This document shows, piece by piece, positions 1 to 10,154 of a DNA stretch of 15,262 nt. How positions within the stretch are numbered: position 1 is the first letter of the stretch; the number at the start of each line of letters is the position of its first letter. Source of the stretch: Burkholderiaceae bacterium (lineage in GTDB: Bacteria; Pseudomonadota; Gammaproteobacteria; Burkholderiales; Burkholderiaceae); assembly GCA_022701845.1 (NCBI GenBank), contig JAKONS010000275.1, forward strand, positions 1-15,262, given 5' to 3'. A program made the position numbers and the translations under genes. The notes under the pieces are model-generated. The model was given only the letters and a program-made list of their open reading frames with translations, was not told the origin of the DNA and did no database searches.

Positions 1-46
1 AAGACAGACAGAAAAAGACAGAGAGAGAAGAGAGAGTGAGAAGAAG
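1..46 (+). promoter_or_regulatory. Polypurine leader upstream of fis
   Basis: The first 46 bases are almost entirely A and G; only C at 5, 9 and 19 and T at 37 interrupt the run. Short GA repeats fill the middle. The tract leads into the fis start codon at 50, and its AGAAG at 41-45 is the best available Shine-Dalgarno-like sequence. Such a leader should be poorly structured in mRNA and could favour ribosome loading. The left edge of the window cuts it, so its full length and any promoter are not visible. Confidence 0.5.
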
Positions 47-49
47 CGC

Positions 50-286
50 ATGAGCAAGCAACAAATCGAATCCTGCATCCGCGACAGCCTGCAGGGCTAT
101 TTCCGGGACCTGGGCGGCGAGCAGCCGCATGGCATGTACGACATGCTGATCCAGGTCATGGAGCGCCCGCTGCTGGAGGTCGTGATGGCGGAGGCGGCGC
201 AGAACCAGTCGCGCGCCGCCGACTGGCTGGGCCTCAACCGCAACACCCTGCGCAAGAAGCTCGTCGAGCACAAACTCATCAAATAA
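50..286 (+). CDS. fis: DNA-binding protein Fis (nucleoid-associated regulator)
   Basis: Encodes 78 residues of the Fis family, a dimeric nucleoid protein that bends DNA and modulates rRNA, recombination and many other promoters. The C-terminal half (about residues 47-76) is the recognisable Fis helix-turn-helix, with [20 protein letters not shown] as its core. The upstream helical part ([18 protein letters not shown]) matches the Fis dimerisation helices. E. coli Fis has 98 residues; this shorter form lacks most of the N-terminal beta-hairpin arm, which is usual in betaproteobacteria. The ATG at 50 follows a purine-rich leader. The stop is 20 bp before purH, so the two genes are probably co-transcribed. 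In Burkholderiales dusB commonly precedes fis, but that region lies outside the window. Confidence 0.93.
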   Translation: MSKQQIESCIRDSLQGYFRDLGGEQPHGMYDMLIQVMERPLLEVVMAEAAQNQSRAADWLGLNRNTLRKKLVEHKLIK

Positions 287-306
287 CGCACCGCCACCCA
301 CCGCCC

Positions 307-1875
307 ATGAACGCACTGCTTTCCGTTTCCGACAAGACCGGCATCGTCGACTTCGCCCGGGGGCTGCACGCCCTGGGCGTACGCCTGCTCTCCACCGGCG
401 GCACCGCCGCGCTGCTCGCCCAGGAAGGGCTGCCGGTGACCGAAGTGGCCGAGATCACCGGCTTTCCGGAAATGCTCGACGGTCGGGTGAAGACCCTGCA
501 TCCGATGGTGCACGGCGGCCTGCTGGCGCGCCGCGACCTGCCCGAGCACATGGCCGCGCTGGCCGCGCACGGCATCGGCACCATCGACCTGCTGGTGGTC
601 AACCTCTATCCGTTCGAGGCCACCGTGGCGCGGCCCGGCTGCACGCTGGAAGACGCGATCGAGAACATCGACATCGGCGGCCCGGCGATGGTGCGCAGCG
701 CGGCCAAGAACTGGAAGGACGTCGGCGTGGTGACCGACGCGTCGCAATATGCCGAGGTGCTGGCCGAACTGCAGGCCGGCGAGCTGTCGAAAAAGACCCG
801 TTTCGCGCTGTCGGTGGCCGCGTTCAACCGCATCGCGCAATACGACGGCGCGATCAGCGACTACCTCTCGCGCATCCAGGACGACGATTCCCACGCCCTG
901 TTCCCGGGCCAGTCGAACGGCCGCTTCGTCAAGCTGCAGGACCTGCGCTACGGCGAGAACCCGCACCAGCAGGCCGCCTTCTACCGCGACCTGTATCCGG
1001 CGCCGGGCTCGCTGGTGACCGCCCGGCAGCTGCAGGGCAAGGAGCTCAGCTACAACAACATCGCCGACGCCGACGCCGCCTGGGAATGCGTCAAGAGCTT
1101 CGAGCAGGCCGCCTGCGTGATCGTCAAGCATGCCAATCCGTGCGGCGTGGCGGTCGGTCGCGATGCGCTCGACGCCTATTCCAAGGCCTTCCAGACCGAC
1201 CCGACCTCGGCCTTCGGCGGCATCATCGCCTTCAACCAGCCGGTCGACGCGGCTGCCGCGCAGGCGGTGTCGAAGCAGTTCGTGGAGGTGTTGATGGCGC
1301 CGGCGTTTTCCGCCGAAGCGCTGGAGATCTTCAAGGCCAAGGCCAATGTGCGGCTGCTCGAGATCGCCTTGCCGCCGGGTGGCGACACCGCCTGGGCGCA
1401 GGGCCGCAACGCGATGGACGTCAAGCGCATCGGCTCCGGCATCCTGATGCAGACCGCCGACAACCGCGAGCTGACGCTGGCCGAGCTGAAGGTGGTGACC
1501 AAGGTGCAGCCGACGCCGCAGCAGATGCAGGACCTGCTGTTCGCCTGGAAGGTGGCCAAGTACGTCAAGAGCAACGCCATCGTCTTCTGCAAGGACGGCA
1601 TGACGATGGGCGTCGGCGCCGGGCAGATGAGCCGTCTCGACTCGGCCCGCATCGCCAGCATCAAGGCCGGCCACGCCGGCCTGTCGCTCAGCGGCACGGT
1701 GGTGGCCAGCGACGCGTTCTTCCCGTTCCGCGACGGCCTCGACGTGGTGGTGGATGCCGGCGCCAGCTGCGTCATCCAGCCCGGTGGCAGCATGCGCGAT
1801 CCGGAGGTCGTCGCCGCTGCCGACGAACGCGGCGTGGCGATGGTGTTCTCGGGCGTGCGCCACTTCCGGCACTGA
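307..1875 (+). CDS. purH: Bifunctional AICAR transformylase / IMP cyclohydrolase PurH
   Basis: Encodes 522 residues (E. coli PurH has 529). It catalyses the last two steps of de novo IMP synthesis in the cytoplasm: formylation of AICAR with 10-formyltetrahydrofolate, then ring closure. The N-terminal IMP cyclohydrolase domain (about 1-195) has the methylglyoxal-synthase-like fold, with [11 protein letters not shown] at 27-37 and [14 protein letters not shown] at 58-71. The AICAR transformylase domain follows, with [14 protein letters not shown] at 213-226, the catalytic KHANPCG motif at 274-280, and a C-terminal KSNAIVF...GVGAGQMSR segment. No Shine-Dalgarno sequence is seen before the ATG, consistent with translation coupled to fis 20 bp upstream. 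The gene is intact and ordinary. What is less ordinary is its downstream neighbour, a sigma-54 activator, where ruvC would be expected in many Burkholderiales. Confidence 0.97.
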   Translation: MNALLSVSDKTGIVDFARGLHALGVRLLSTGGTAALLAQEGLPVTEVAEITGFPEMLDGRVKTLHPMVHGGLLARRDLPEHMAALAAHGIGTIDLLVVNLYPFEATVARPGCTLEDAIENIDIGGPAMVRSAAKNWKDVGVVTDASQYAEVLAELQAGELSKKTRFALSVAAFNRIAQYDGAISDYLSRIQDDDSHALFPGQSNGRFVKLQDLRYGENPHQQAAFYRDLYPAPGSLVTARQLQGKELSYNNIADADAAWECVKSFEQAACVIVKHANPCGVAVGRDALDAYSKAFQTDPTSAFGGIIAFNQPVDAAAAQAVSKQFVEVLMAPAFSAEALEIFKAKANVRLLEIALPPGGDTAWAQGRNAMDVKRIGSGILMQTADNRELTLAELKVVTKVQPTPQQMQDLLFAWKVAKYVKSNAIVFCKDGMTMGVGAGQMSRLDSARIASIKAGHAGLSLSGTVVASDAFFPFRDGLDVVVDAGASCVIQPGGSMRDPEVVAAADERGVAMVFSGVRHFRH

Positions 1876-1886
1876 GAAACGCCTGC

Positions 1887-1913
1887 CACCGCGTGCGGCC
1901 CTAGCACGCGGTG
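1887..1913 (+). terminator. GC-rich hairpin after purH
   Basis: A perfect 10-bp inverted repeat (CACCGCGTGC at 1887-1896, GCACGCGGTG at 1904-1913) encloses a 7-base loop. It begins 11 bases after the purH stop and ends about 75 bases before the next ATG. No U-run follows, so this is either a high-GC terminator variant or a 3'-end-stabilising hairpin. Its position between two unrelated genes favours termination of the fis-purH transcript. Confidence 0.55.
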
Positions 1914-1989
1914 CCTCGCGGGAACACCCCGCTTTCAGAATTAGTCAGTAAGTGCTAGCGTGCACGCCTTTCCCCGGCCGCCACGACCT

Positions 1990-3954
<1,965 letters not shown>

Positions 3955-3963
3955 CCGCCCCCG

Positions 3964-4524
3964 TCAGCGCGAGTCGTGCCGCCATGCCGGCGGTGGCGGC
4001 GCCGACGTCGGCATCGGCATCGGCATCGGACACCGCATCTCCTCCGGCGTGAGCGGCCGGCTGCGGGTGGTGAAGCGCAGGCCGGTGGGCCGCTCCAGCG
4101 AGAACACGCCGGCCCGGCCCGGCACCGCATCGAGCTTCACCCGCGCATGCTCGAAGCTGAGAAAGCGCCGCTGGCTCACATAGAACGGTGCGCCGTCGAC
4201 CGAGCCCAGCAGCACGTCGATCTCGACCAGCGGAAAGTCGCCCTGGGCGAAACACAGGGGCGGACTGGCGTCGCAGTCGCCGCCCGCCTGGTGGAACATC
4301 AGGGTGCCGTAGCTGGTCTGCAGGCGTGCGATCAAGGCCCGCGCCGCCGCCGTCGCCACCAGCCGGCCGGCCCAGGGGATGGAGGGCGGGCGGCCCTCGC
4401 CGCGCTCGGTGCAGGCGTCGACAGGCAGGCGGTGGTCGCGTTCGTGCTCGTCGTGGCGTTCGGGTGGGTGTTCGTGCTCCCGCGCGGGATGGTGGAACGG
4501 AGAAAGGCGGTGGATGGAAACCAT
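3964..4524 (-). CDS. DUF779 family protein (acetaldehyde dehydrogenase-associated)
   Basis: Encodes 186 residues. The start at 4524 is favoured because AGGAG (plus-strand 4531-4535) lies 6 bases upstream; a longer open frame continues to 4668 but would run through the sigma-54 promoter. Residues from about 60 to 165 carry the DUF779 signature: LMFHQAGGDCD and PPLCF, then DVLLGSVDGAPFYVS, VPGRAGVFSLERP and LRFTTRSRPLTPEE. DUF779 genes commonly sit beside acetaldehyde dehydrogenases and AcoR-type regulators; the biochemical role is not established. The usual length is about 120-130 residues. Here there is an additional N-terminal segment rich in His and Glu (8 His within residues 5-31) and a C-terminal Pro-Met repeat, so metal binding is conceivable. 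Family members often have a Cys-Cys pair in the GGxCD motif; this one reads GGDCD. Confidence 0.82.
   Translation of the reverse strand: MVSIHRLSPFHHPAREHEHPPERHDEHERDHRLPVDACTERGEGRPPSIPWAGRLVATAAARALIARLQTSYGTLMFHQAGGDCDASPPLCFAQGDFPLVEIDVLLGSVDGAPFYVSQRRFLSFEHARVKLDAVPGRAGVFSLERPTGLRFTTRSRPLTPEEMRCPMPMPMPTSAPPPPAWRHDSR
4010..4027. repeat. Three perfect GGCATC hexamer repeats in the 3' end of the DUF779 gene
   Basis: GGCATC is repeated three times at 4010-4027 and encodes the Pro-Met-Pro-Met-Pro-Met run near the DUF779 C-terminus on the minus strand. Copy-number changes would stay in frame because the unit is six bases, so they would change tail length but would not switch the gene off. 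Confidence 0.6.
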
Positions 4525-4580
4525 GGGGTGCTCCTGTCGGGATGGGGTGTCGCCCGGCGGGCCGGACGTGCCAACGCCGG

Positions 4581-4597
4581 GGCAAATCGCGTACCAG
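4581..4597 (-). promoter_or_regulatory. Sigma-54 (-24/-12) promoter for the DUF779 gene
   Basis: Read on the minus strand, the site is CTGGTACGCGATTTGCC. It matches the sigma-54 consensus YTGGYACGrNNNTTGCW, with GG at -25/-24 (4595-4594) and GC at -13/-12 (4583-4582) at the required spacing; only the less conserved r and the final W differ. The predicted start point is near 4570, giving a leader of about 46 bases to the ATG at 4524. The neighbouring gene encodes an intact sigma-54 activator, which makes a chance match less likely. Confidence 0.72.
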
Positions 4598-4683
4598 CGC
4601 CGTCGCGCGGGCGCAGGCCGGCGCGGGCCGTTCCCGTGCCCGTATCTGCGCCGCGATGCAGCAGCCATTTCGCGCCACAGCTG

Positions 4684-4709
4684 AACACCGCGGAGCGCCG
4701 CGGTCTGTT
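4684..4709. promoter_or_regulatory. Dyad in the DUF779/receptor intergenic region, candidate activator site
   Basis: AACA-CCGCGG-AGCG-CCGCGG-tc-TGTT forms an imperfect dyad, and the two CCGCGG blocks also form a direct repeat spaced 10 bp (one helical turn). The site lies about 114-139 bp upstream of the predicted DUF779 start point, a normal distance for an enhancer-binding protein, and about 77 bp upstream of the divergent receptor gene. Assignment to the AcoR-type activator rests on position only. In such GC-rich DNA the CCGCGG core could occur by chance. Confidence 0.35.
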
Positions 4710-4785
4710 AGCGTCGAAGACTTGCCCGCCCGGCTGTCGAACGCCTCGCTCTGCCGGCCGCCCGCTCCTCCGTTTCGCACGCCCC

Positions 4786-6954
4786 ATGTCCTTTCCCATC
4801 CTTCCGCCCGGTGGTTCCGGTGCCTCCGGTGCCCCCGCCGCGCCCGCACCCTCCCGTTCGCCCGTGCCGCGCCTGCGCCGTCGCAGCGCCTGGCCGTTGC
4901 CGCTGCTGGCCGGCGCGCTCTGCGCCGCACCGGCCTGGGCGCAGACCGCACCCGACGTCCTGCCCACGGTGCAGGTCGAAGGCAACGCCGAAGCCCAGCG
5001 TCGCTTCGATTCCGCCGCCAGCCAGACCAGCGTGACGGTGGACGGCTTTCGCACCGCCAGCCCGCTGGTCAACCTGTCGGAGCTGCTTTTCGCCCAGCCC
5101 GGCGTGGTGGTGATGGACCGCCAGAACTATGCGCAGGACCTGCAGATCGCGGTGCGCGGCTTCGGCTCGCGTTCCACCTTCGGCGTGCGCGGCGTGCGCA
5201 TCCTGGTCGACGGCATTCCCGCCACCTCGCCCGACGGCCAGGGCCAGGCCGCCACCGCGCAGCTCGCCTCGGCCGGGCGCATCGACATCCTGCGCGGCCC
5301 GCTGGCGCAGCAATACGGCAACTCGGCCGGCGGCGTGGTGCAGGTCTTCACCCGCGACCCGAAACCGGGCGGCGGCGCCGCCGCCTCGGTGAGCGCCGGC
5401 GCCTACGGCCTGCGGGTGGCCGATGCCTCCTTCGACTTCGGCGACCGCCAGCTGGGCGGCCTGCTCGACATCTCGCACATGCGCACCGACGGCTGGCGCG
5501 ACCACAGCGCGGCCGAGCGCACCCAGCTCAACGGCAAGCTGGTGGCGCGGCCCAGCAGCGACACCACGATCACCGCCCTGGTCAACCTGTTCAGCCAGCC
5601 GCGCGCGCAGGATCCGCTCGGCCTCACCGCGGCGCAGCTGCGCGCCAACCCGCGCCAGGCGCCCACCGTGGCCGACACCTTCAACACCCGCAAGTCGGTC
5701 GACCAGAACCAGCTCGGCCTGGTGCTCGACCAGCGCCTGGGCGCGCAGGACCGCATCCAGGCGCGCGTCTACGGCGGCACCCGCGACCTCACCCAGTACC
5801 TGTCGATGAACGGCGCCGCGCTCACCAGCGCCGGCGGCGTGGTCGACCTGGAACGCCGCTACGGCGGCGCCGGCCTGAGCTGGACGCACACCGTGCCCAC
5901 CGCCTCCGGCCTGCCGCTGTCGTGGACGCTGGGCGCCAGCGCCGACCGCCAGCGCGAGCGGCGCCAGGGCTTCGTCAACAACAACGGCACCGCCGGCGCG
6001 CTGCGCCGCAACGAGCTCGACCGGGCCGGCAACGACGACCTGTTCGGCCAGGTCGACTGGCAGGCCACGCCGCAGTGGCGCTTCATCGCCGGCGCCCGCT
6101 CCACCCGGGTCAAGCTGTCGGTGGACGACGACTACGTCACCGCGGTCAACCCGAACGACAGCGGCAGCCGCACCTACCGCCAGACCAGCCCGGCGCTGGG
6201 CGCGGTGTGGAGCGTGCTCGACAACCTCAACCTGTATGCCAACGCCGGCCGGGGCTTCGAGACGCCGACGCTCGCCGAGATGGCCTACAGCATTGGCAGC
6301 ACCGGCCCGAATTTCGGGCTGTCGGCCGCCAAGAGCAAACAGGTGGAGATCGGCGCCAAGTGGCAGGCGGCGCTGTTCGACCTGCAGGCCGCGCTGTTCC
6401 AGGCGCGTACCCGCCAGGAGATCGTGCCGGCGGCCACCGTCAACGGCCGCACCGTGTTCCAGAACGCCGACGCGGTGGTGCGGCGCGGTGCCGAGTTCGC
6501 CGTCACCGGCAAGCCCTGGGGCGCCCAGCGCTGGGTGCCCCGCCTGGCCTACACCCACCTCGACGCCTACTTCGACAGCGCCTATTCCAACGCCGGCGGC
6601 GTGGCGGTGCGGCGCGGCAACCAGCTGCCCGGCACCGCGCGCAACACCGCGCAGCTGGGCCTGGATGCGTCGCCCGGGTTCGGCTGGCGGGTGGGCACCG
6701 AGGTGTCGCTGTCGGCCAAGGCCTTCGCCGACGATCTCAACACCCAGGCGGCGTCCGGCTACGGCGTGGTGGCGCTGAAGGCGGGGCGGGAATTCAAGTC
6801 GGGCGGGGTGAACTGGTATGCCTGGGGCCGCCTCGACAACCTGTTCGACCGCAGCTATGCCGGCTCGCTGATCGTCAACGACGGCAACGCCCGCTTCTAC
6901 GAGTCGGCACCCGGACGCCGTCTCACGGTCGGCGTGCGCGGGCAGTTCTACTAG
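4786..6954 (+). CDS. pqqU: TonB-dependent outer-membrane receptor, YncD/PqqU family (probable PQQ receptor)
   Basis: Encodes 722 residues; E. coli YncD has about 700. An Arg-rich segment and hydrophobic core lead to a predicted signal-peptidase cleavage after AWA (residue 52). The N-region is unusually long, and an in-frame GTG at 4864 would give a more typical signal peptide. A TonB-box-like PTVQVEG sits at 60-66. The plug domain contains NYAQDLQIAVRGFGSRS (114-130), VDGIPATSPDGQGQ (141-154) and LRGPLAQQYGNSAGGV (169-184). The 22-strand-type barrel follows and includes GRGFETPTLAEM. The C-terminus has DNLFDRSYAGSLIVNDGNAR and ends in Tyr, as outer-membrane barrels do. These stretches match my memory of E. 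coli YncD, renamed PqqU after it was shown to import PQQ, better than siderophore receptors. The ligand here is inferred. The gene diverges from DUF779 across 261 bp and converges with hemL. Confidence 0.85.
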   Translation: MSFPILPPGGSGASGAPAAPAPSRSPVPRLRRRSAWPLPLLAGALCAAPAWAQTAPDVLPTVQVEGNAEAQRRFDSAASQTSVTVDGFRTASPLVNLSELLFAQPGVVVMDRQNYAQDLQIAVRGFGSRSTFGVRGVRILVDGIPATSPDGQGQAATAQLASAGRIDILRGPLAQQYGNSAGGVVQVFTRDPKPGGGAAASVSAGAYGLRVADASFDFGDRQLGGLLDISHMRTDGWRDHSAAERTQLNGKLVARPSSDTTITALVNLFSQPRAQDPLGLTAAQLRANPRQAPTVADTFNTRKSVDQNQLGLVLDQRLGAQDRIQARVYGGTRDLTQYLSMNGAALTSAGGVVDLERRYGGAGLSWTHTVPTASGLPLSWTLGASADRQRERRQGFVNNNGTAGALRRNELDRAGNDDLFGQVDWQATPQWRFIAGARSTRVKLSVDDDYVTAVNPNDSGSRTYRQTSPALGAVWSVLDNLNLYANAGRGFETPTLAEMAYSIGSTGPNFGLSAAKSKQVEIGAKWQAALFDLQAALFQARTRQEIVPAATVNGRTVFQNADAVVRRGAEFAVTGKPWGAQRWVPRLAYTHLDAYFDSAYSNAGGVAVRRGNQLPGTARNTAQLGLDASPGFGWRVGTEVSLSAKAFADDLNTQAASGYGVVALKAGREFKSGGVNWYAWGRLDNLFDRSYAGSLIVNDGNARFYESAPGRRLTVGVRGQFY

Positions 6955-6956
6955 CC

Positions 6957-6986
6957 GCCGGGGCGCCCGGCCGCCGCAAAGGCCGG
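6957..6986. terminator. Hairpins between convergent receptor and hemL genes
   Basis: The 33-bp gap between the two convergent stops can form GCCGGG-GCG-CCCGGC (6957-6971), or alternatively CCGGCC (6967-6972) paired with GGCCGG (6981-6986). The stems are mutually exclusive. No T-tract follows on either strand, so factor-independent termination is uncertain, but the position suits a shared bidirectional 3'-end structure. Confidence 0.4.
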
Positions 6987-6987
6987 C

Positions 6988-8274
<1,287 letters not shown>

Positions 8275-8337
8275 GGCGCTCACGGCGGGTATCTTGTGAA
8301 AAGGGGTGGAAAGGTATGAAGGATGGCCGTCCGCCGC

Positions 8338-9294
8338 TCAGTGCTTGACGTCCGGCGACGGCATCACGAAGCCTTCGAGGGCCTTGGTGAGGTCGGCCGA
8401 GGCTTCTTCCTGCTCGTCGTCGTCCTCGTCGGGCTGGGCCCAGAACAGGCGGTCGGGCAGCACGTTGCCCATGCCGGGCCGGAAACCGCCGTCGAGGCTG
8501 CGGTCGAGGTAGTGCAGCGCCTCGGCGCAGGCCTCGCCCAGGTCGCTGCCGTTGGCGATCAGGGCCGCCACCGAGGCGGCCAGGGTGTCGCCGGCGCCGG
8601 AGAACACCGCATCGAACAGCTCGAACTTGGCGGTGGCCACCACCGCCTGCGGCGTGGCCAGGGTGTTCTCGACGAACTGCTCCGGCAGCGGAATGCCGGT
8701 GACCAGGGTGTAGGGCACGCCGGCATCGCCAGCGGCGCGGGCGATGTCGCGTGCGGTGGGGCTGCGCGAATTCGCCCAGTCGGGCAGCAGCCAGCGCCAG
8801 AGCGTGCCGTGGTTGCCCACCAGCAGGGTGGTCTGCGGCAGCAACAGTTCGCGGAAGGCGTCGTGGTAGGCGTCGATCTCGTCCTCGGACCACCACGACA
8901 GGTCGGGCATGTAGGCCACCAGCGGCAGGTCGTCGTAGTCGGAGGCGATCTCGGCGATGGCGCCCAGATTGGCCGGGGTGCCGGCGAAACCCACCTTGAT
9001 GGCGTCGACCGGCACGTCTTCCAGCACCACCCGCGCCTGCTCGGCCACCGCTTCCTCGTCGAGCGGGAAGTGCTCGAAGATCTTGGCGCTGTCGCGGGCA
9101 TAGGCGCCGGTGGCCACCGCCAGCGCATGGCCGCCCACCGACGCCACCGCCAGGATGTCGCCCGCCAGGCCGCCGGCCCCGCTCGGGTCGTTGGCGTTGA
9201 AGACCAGCACGCAGGCCGGCCGGCCGTCGTCCTCGTCTTCTTCCGTCGGGTCTTCGGTGGGAATGTCGGAGGCGGGAGGAGGGGTCAGGGGCAT
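8338..9294 (-). CDS. Divergent ThiD-like (hydroxymethylpyrimidine/phosphomethylpyrimidine kinase family) kinase
   Basis: Encodes 318 residues from the ATG at 9294; the open frame extends to 9438, but the extra sequence overlaps the divergent rubredoxin promoter and looks non-coding. The ribokinase-type fold is indicated by NANDPSGAGGLAGDILAV at 33-50, comparable to AGSDPSGGAGIQAD of ThiD, and by the anion-hole motif SGAGDTLAAS at 232-241. Canonical ThiD has Cys in the latter (GTGC), while pyridoxal kinases have Asp as here. The Gln that contacts the pyrimidine in ThiD (AQNT region) also lacks an equivalent in ATGAYARDSA. Acidic extensions flank the domain (residues 14-23 and 289-297), making it about 50 residues longer than ThiD. 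Annotation as a thiamin salvage kinase is therefore a family call, not a substrate call. Confidence 0.75.
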   Translation of the reverse strand: MPLTPPPASDIPTEDPTEEDEDDGRPACVLVFNANDPSGAGGLAGDILAVASVGGHALAVATGAYARDSAKIFEHFPLDEEAVAEQARVVLEDVPVDAIKVGFAGTPANLGAIAEIASDYDDLPLVAYMPDLSWWSEDEIDAYHDAFRELLLPQTTLLVGNHGTLWRWLLPDWANSRSPTARDIARAAGDAGVPYTLVTGIPLPEQFVENTLATPQAVVATAKFELFDAVFSGAGDTLAASVAALIANGSDLGEACAEALHYLDRSLDGGFRPGMGNVLPDRLFWAQPDEDDDEQEEASADLTKALEGFVMPSPDVKH

Positions 9295-9433
9295 GAGGCG
9301 GGCAGCAGACGAAAAGCGACAGCGGAAAAACGACGCGGAGAGCAGAGCGGGCGCAGCCCGCGCGCACAGCGCTGAGCCGATCGGACATTGTGCAAGGGTT
9401 CGACGAACATTCTTTCCGGACCATACCTGTCGA

Positions 9434-9439
9434 TACAAT
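9434..9439 (+). promoter_or_regulatory. Probable -10 element for the rubredoxin-pil transcript
   Basis: TACAAT at 9434-9439 matches the sigma-70 -10 consensus at five of six positions and stands out in this GC-rich DNA. The corresponding -35 region (about 9410-9416) is poor, so an activator may be needed. Transcription would start near 9446, about 25 bases before the rubredoxin GTG, which supports that start over the ATG at 9390. A perfect 11-base palindrome GTTCGACGAAC lies at 9398-9408, just upstream of the -35 position, and could be an operator. Confidence 0.5.
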
Positions 9440-9470
9440 CGCCGGCAGTGAATTCAAGGGTTTTCCAAGC

Positions 9471-9644
9471 GTGACTGATGCCAAAACGTGGATGTGTTTG
9501 ATTTGCGGATGGATGTATGACGAATCCGTCGGCGTTCCAGAAGACGGCATCGCCGCCGGGACGCCCTGGGAGCAGGTCCCGATGAACTGGGTCTGTCCCG
9601 AGTGCGGTGCCCGCAAGGAAGATTTCGAGATGGTGCAGATCTGA
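9471..9644 (+). CDS. Rubredoxin
   Basis: Encodes 57 residues from a GTG at 9471. Rubredoxins are small cytoplasmic electron carriers with one iron bound by four cysteines. Both CxxCG ligand knuckles are present: MCLICGWMYDE near the N-terminus and WVCPECGARKEDFE near the C-terminus, with the family's aromatic residues and EDGIAAGTPWEQVP between them. Length is typical (about 52-60). An in-frame ATG at 9390 would add 27 residues unlike any rubredoxin, and it lies upstream of the predicted -10 box, so it is rejected. AAGGG precedes the GTG by about 10 bases. The gene stands 57 bp before pilG. The redox partner is not visible; rubredoxin before the pil chemosensory genes is, to my knowledge, a recurring order in betaproteobacteria. 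Confidence 0.93.
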   Translation: MTDAKTWMCLICGWMYDESVGVPEDGIAAGTPWEQVPMNWVCPECGARKEDFEMVQI

Positions 9645-9701
9645 TCCGTCGGCCTGCGTGAGCCGCTCGGTCCCCGGGTTGAAGAACGACAGGGAGAAGA
9701 C

Positions 9702-10154
9702 GTGAGCACGAGCGAGAACGCGGGCGCGACGGCGGGCAGCGGTGCCGACGGCAGGGGTTGCCGGGTGCTGGTGGTGGACGACAGCAACACCATCCGCCGT
9801 AGCGCCGAGATATTCCTGAAGCAGGGCGGCCACGAGGTGCTGCTGGCCGACGACGGTTTCGACGCGCTCTCCAAGGTCAACGACTACGCCCCTCAGCTGA
9901 TCTTCTGCGACATCCTCATGCCCAAGCTCGACGGCTACCAGACCTGCGCGATCATCAAGCGCAACCCGCGCTTCTCGGCCACGCCGGTGGTGATGCTGTC
10001 GTCCAAGGACGGGGTGTTCGACCGGGCGCGCGGCCGCATGGTGGGCTGCCAGGACTACCTCACCAAGCCCTTCACCAAGGACCAGCTGCTGACGGTGGTG
10101 CAGCAGCTCGCGCCGTCGGCTTCGTCGACTTCTTCACCGCCAGGAGCACCGTGA
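9702..10154 (+). CDS. pilG: Twitching-motility response regulator PilG
   Basis: Encodes 150 residues starting at GTG 9702, preceded by AGGGAG (9691-9696) at a spacing of 5. It is a stand-alone CheY-like receiver: acidic pocket Asp26-Asp27, phospho-acceptor Asp70 in FCDILMPKLDGYQT, Ser100 at the conserved Thr/Ser position, and Lys122 in YLTKPF. The stretch LSSKDGVFDRARGRMVG is characteristic of PilG and separates it from PilH. In the Pil-Chp pathway ChpA phosphorylates PilG, which promotes pilus extension and signals towards cAMP in Pseudomonas. The first 20 residues and last 15 are low-complexity tails rich in Ser, Ala and Gly/Pro. The stop codon overlaps the pilH start by one base (TGATG), suggesting translational coupling. 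Confidence 0.93.
   Translation: MSTSENAGATAGSGADGRGCRVLVVDDSNTIRRSAEIFLKQGGHEVLLADDGFDALSKVNDYAPQLIFCDILMPKLDGYQTCAIIKRNPRFSATPVVMLSSKDGVFDRARGRMVGCQDYLTKPFTKDQLLTVVQQLAPSASSTSSPPGAP

Noticed and set aside
97..1872. Minus-strand open frame of 591 codons opposite fis and purH
   Set aside because: It covers two well-recognised plus-strand genes and shows only low-complexity composition.
4567..4574. TTGGCACG on the minus strand as an alternative -24 element
   Set aside because: The -24 half is perfect, but the position 12 bases downstream reads CC where GC is needed. The overlapping site at 4581-4597 has both halves.
3976..4785. Upstream extension of the receptor reading frame by 270 codons
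   Set aside because: It runs antisense through DUF779 and its promoter, and would place the signal peptide more than 300 residues inside the protein.
4708..6558. Minus-strand open frame of 616 codons opposite the receptor
   Set aside because: It is a GC-driven shadow of the receptor and would also cover the intergenic dyad.
9347..9361. GCGGGC-GCA-GCCCGC hairpin in the kinase leader as a riboswitch
   Set aside because: It is one short stem only, with no conserved TPP-riboswitch core or other known fold visible.
9295..9438. N-terminal extension of the ThiD-like kinase by 48 residues
   Set aside because: It would overlap the divergent rubredoxin promoter region, and the residues show no family similarity; the ATG at 9294 precedes the conserved domain at a normal distance.
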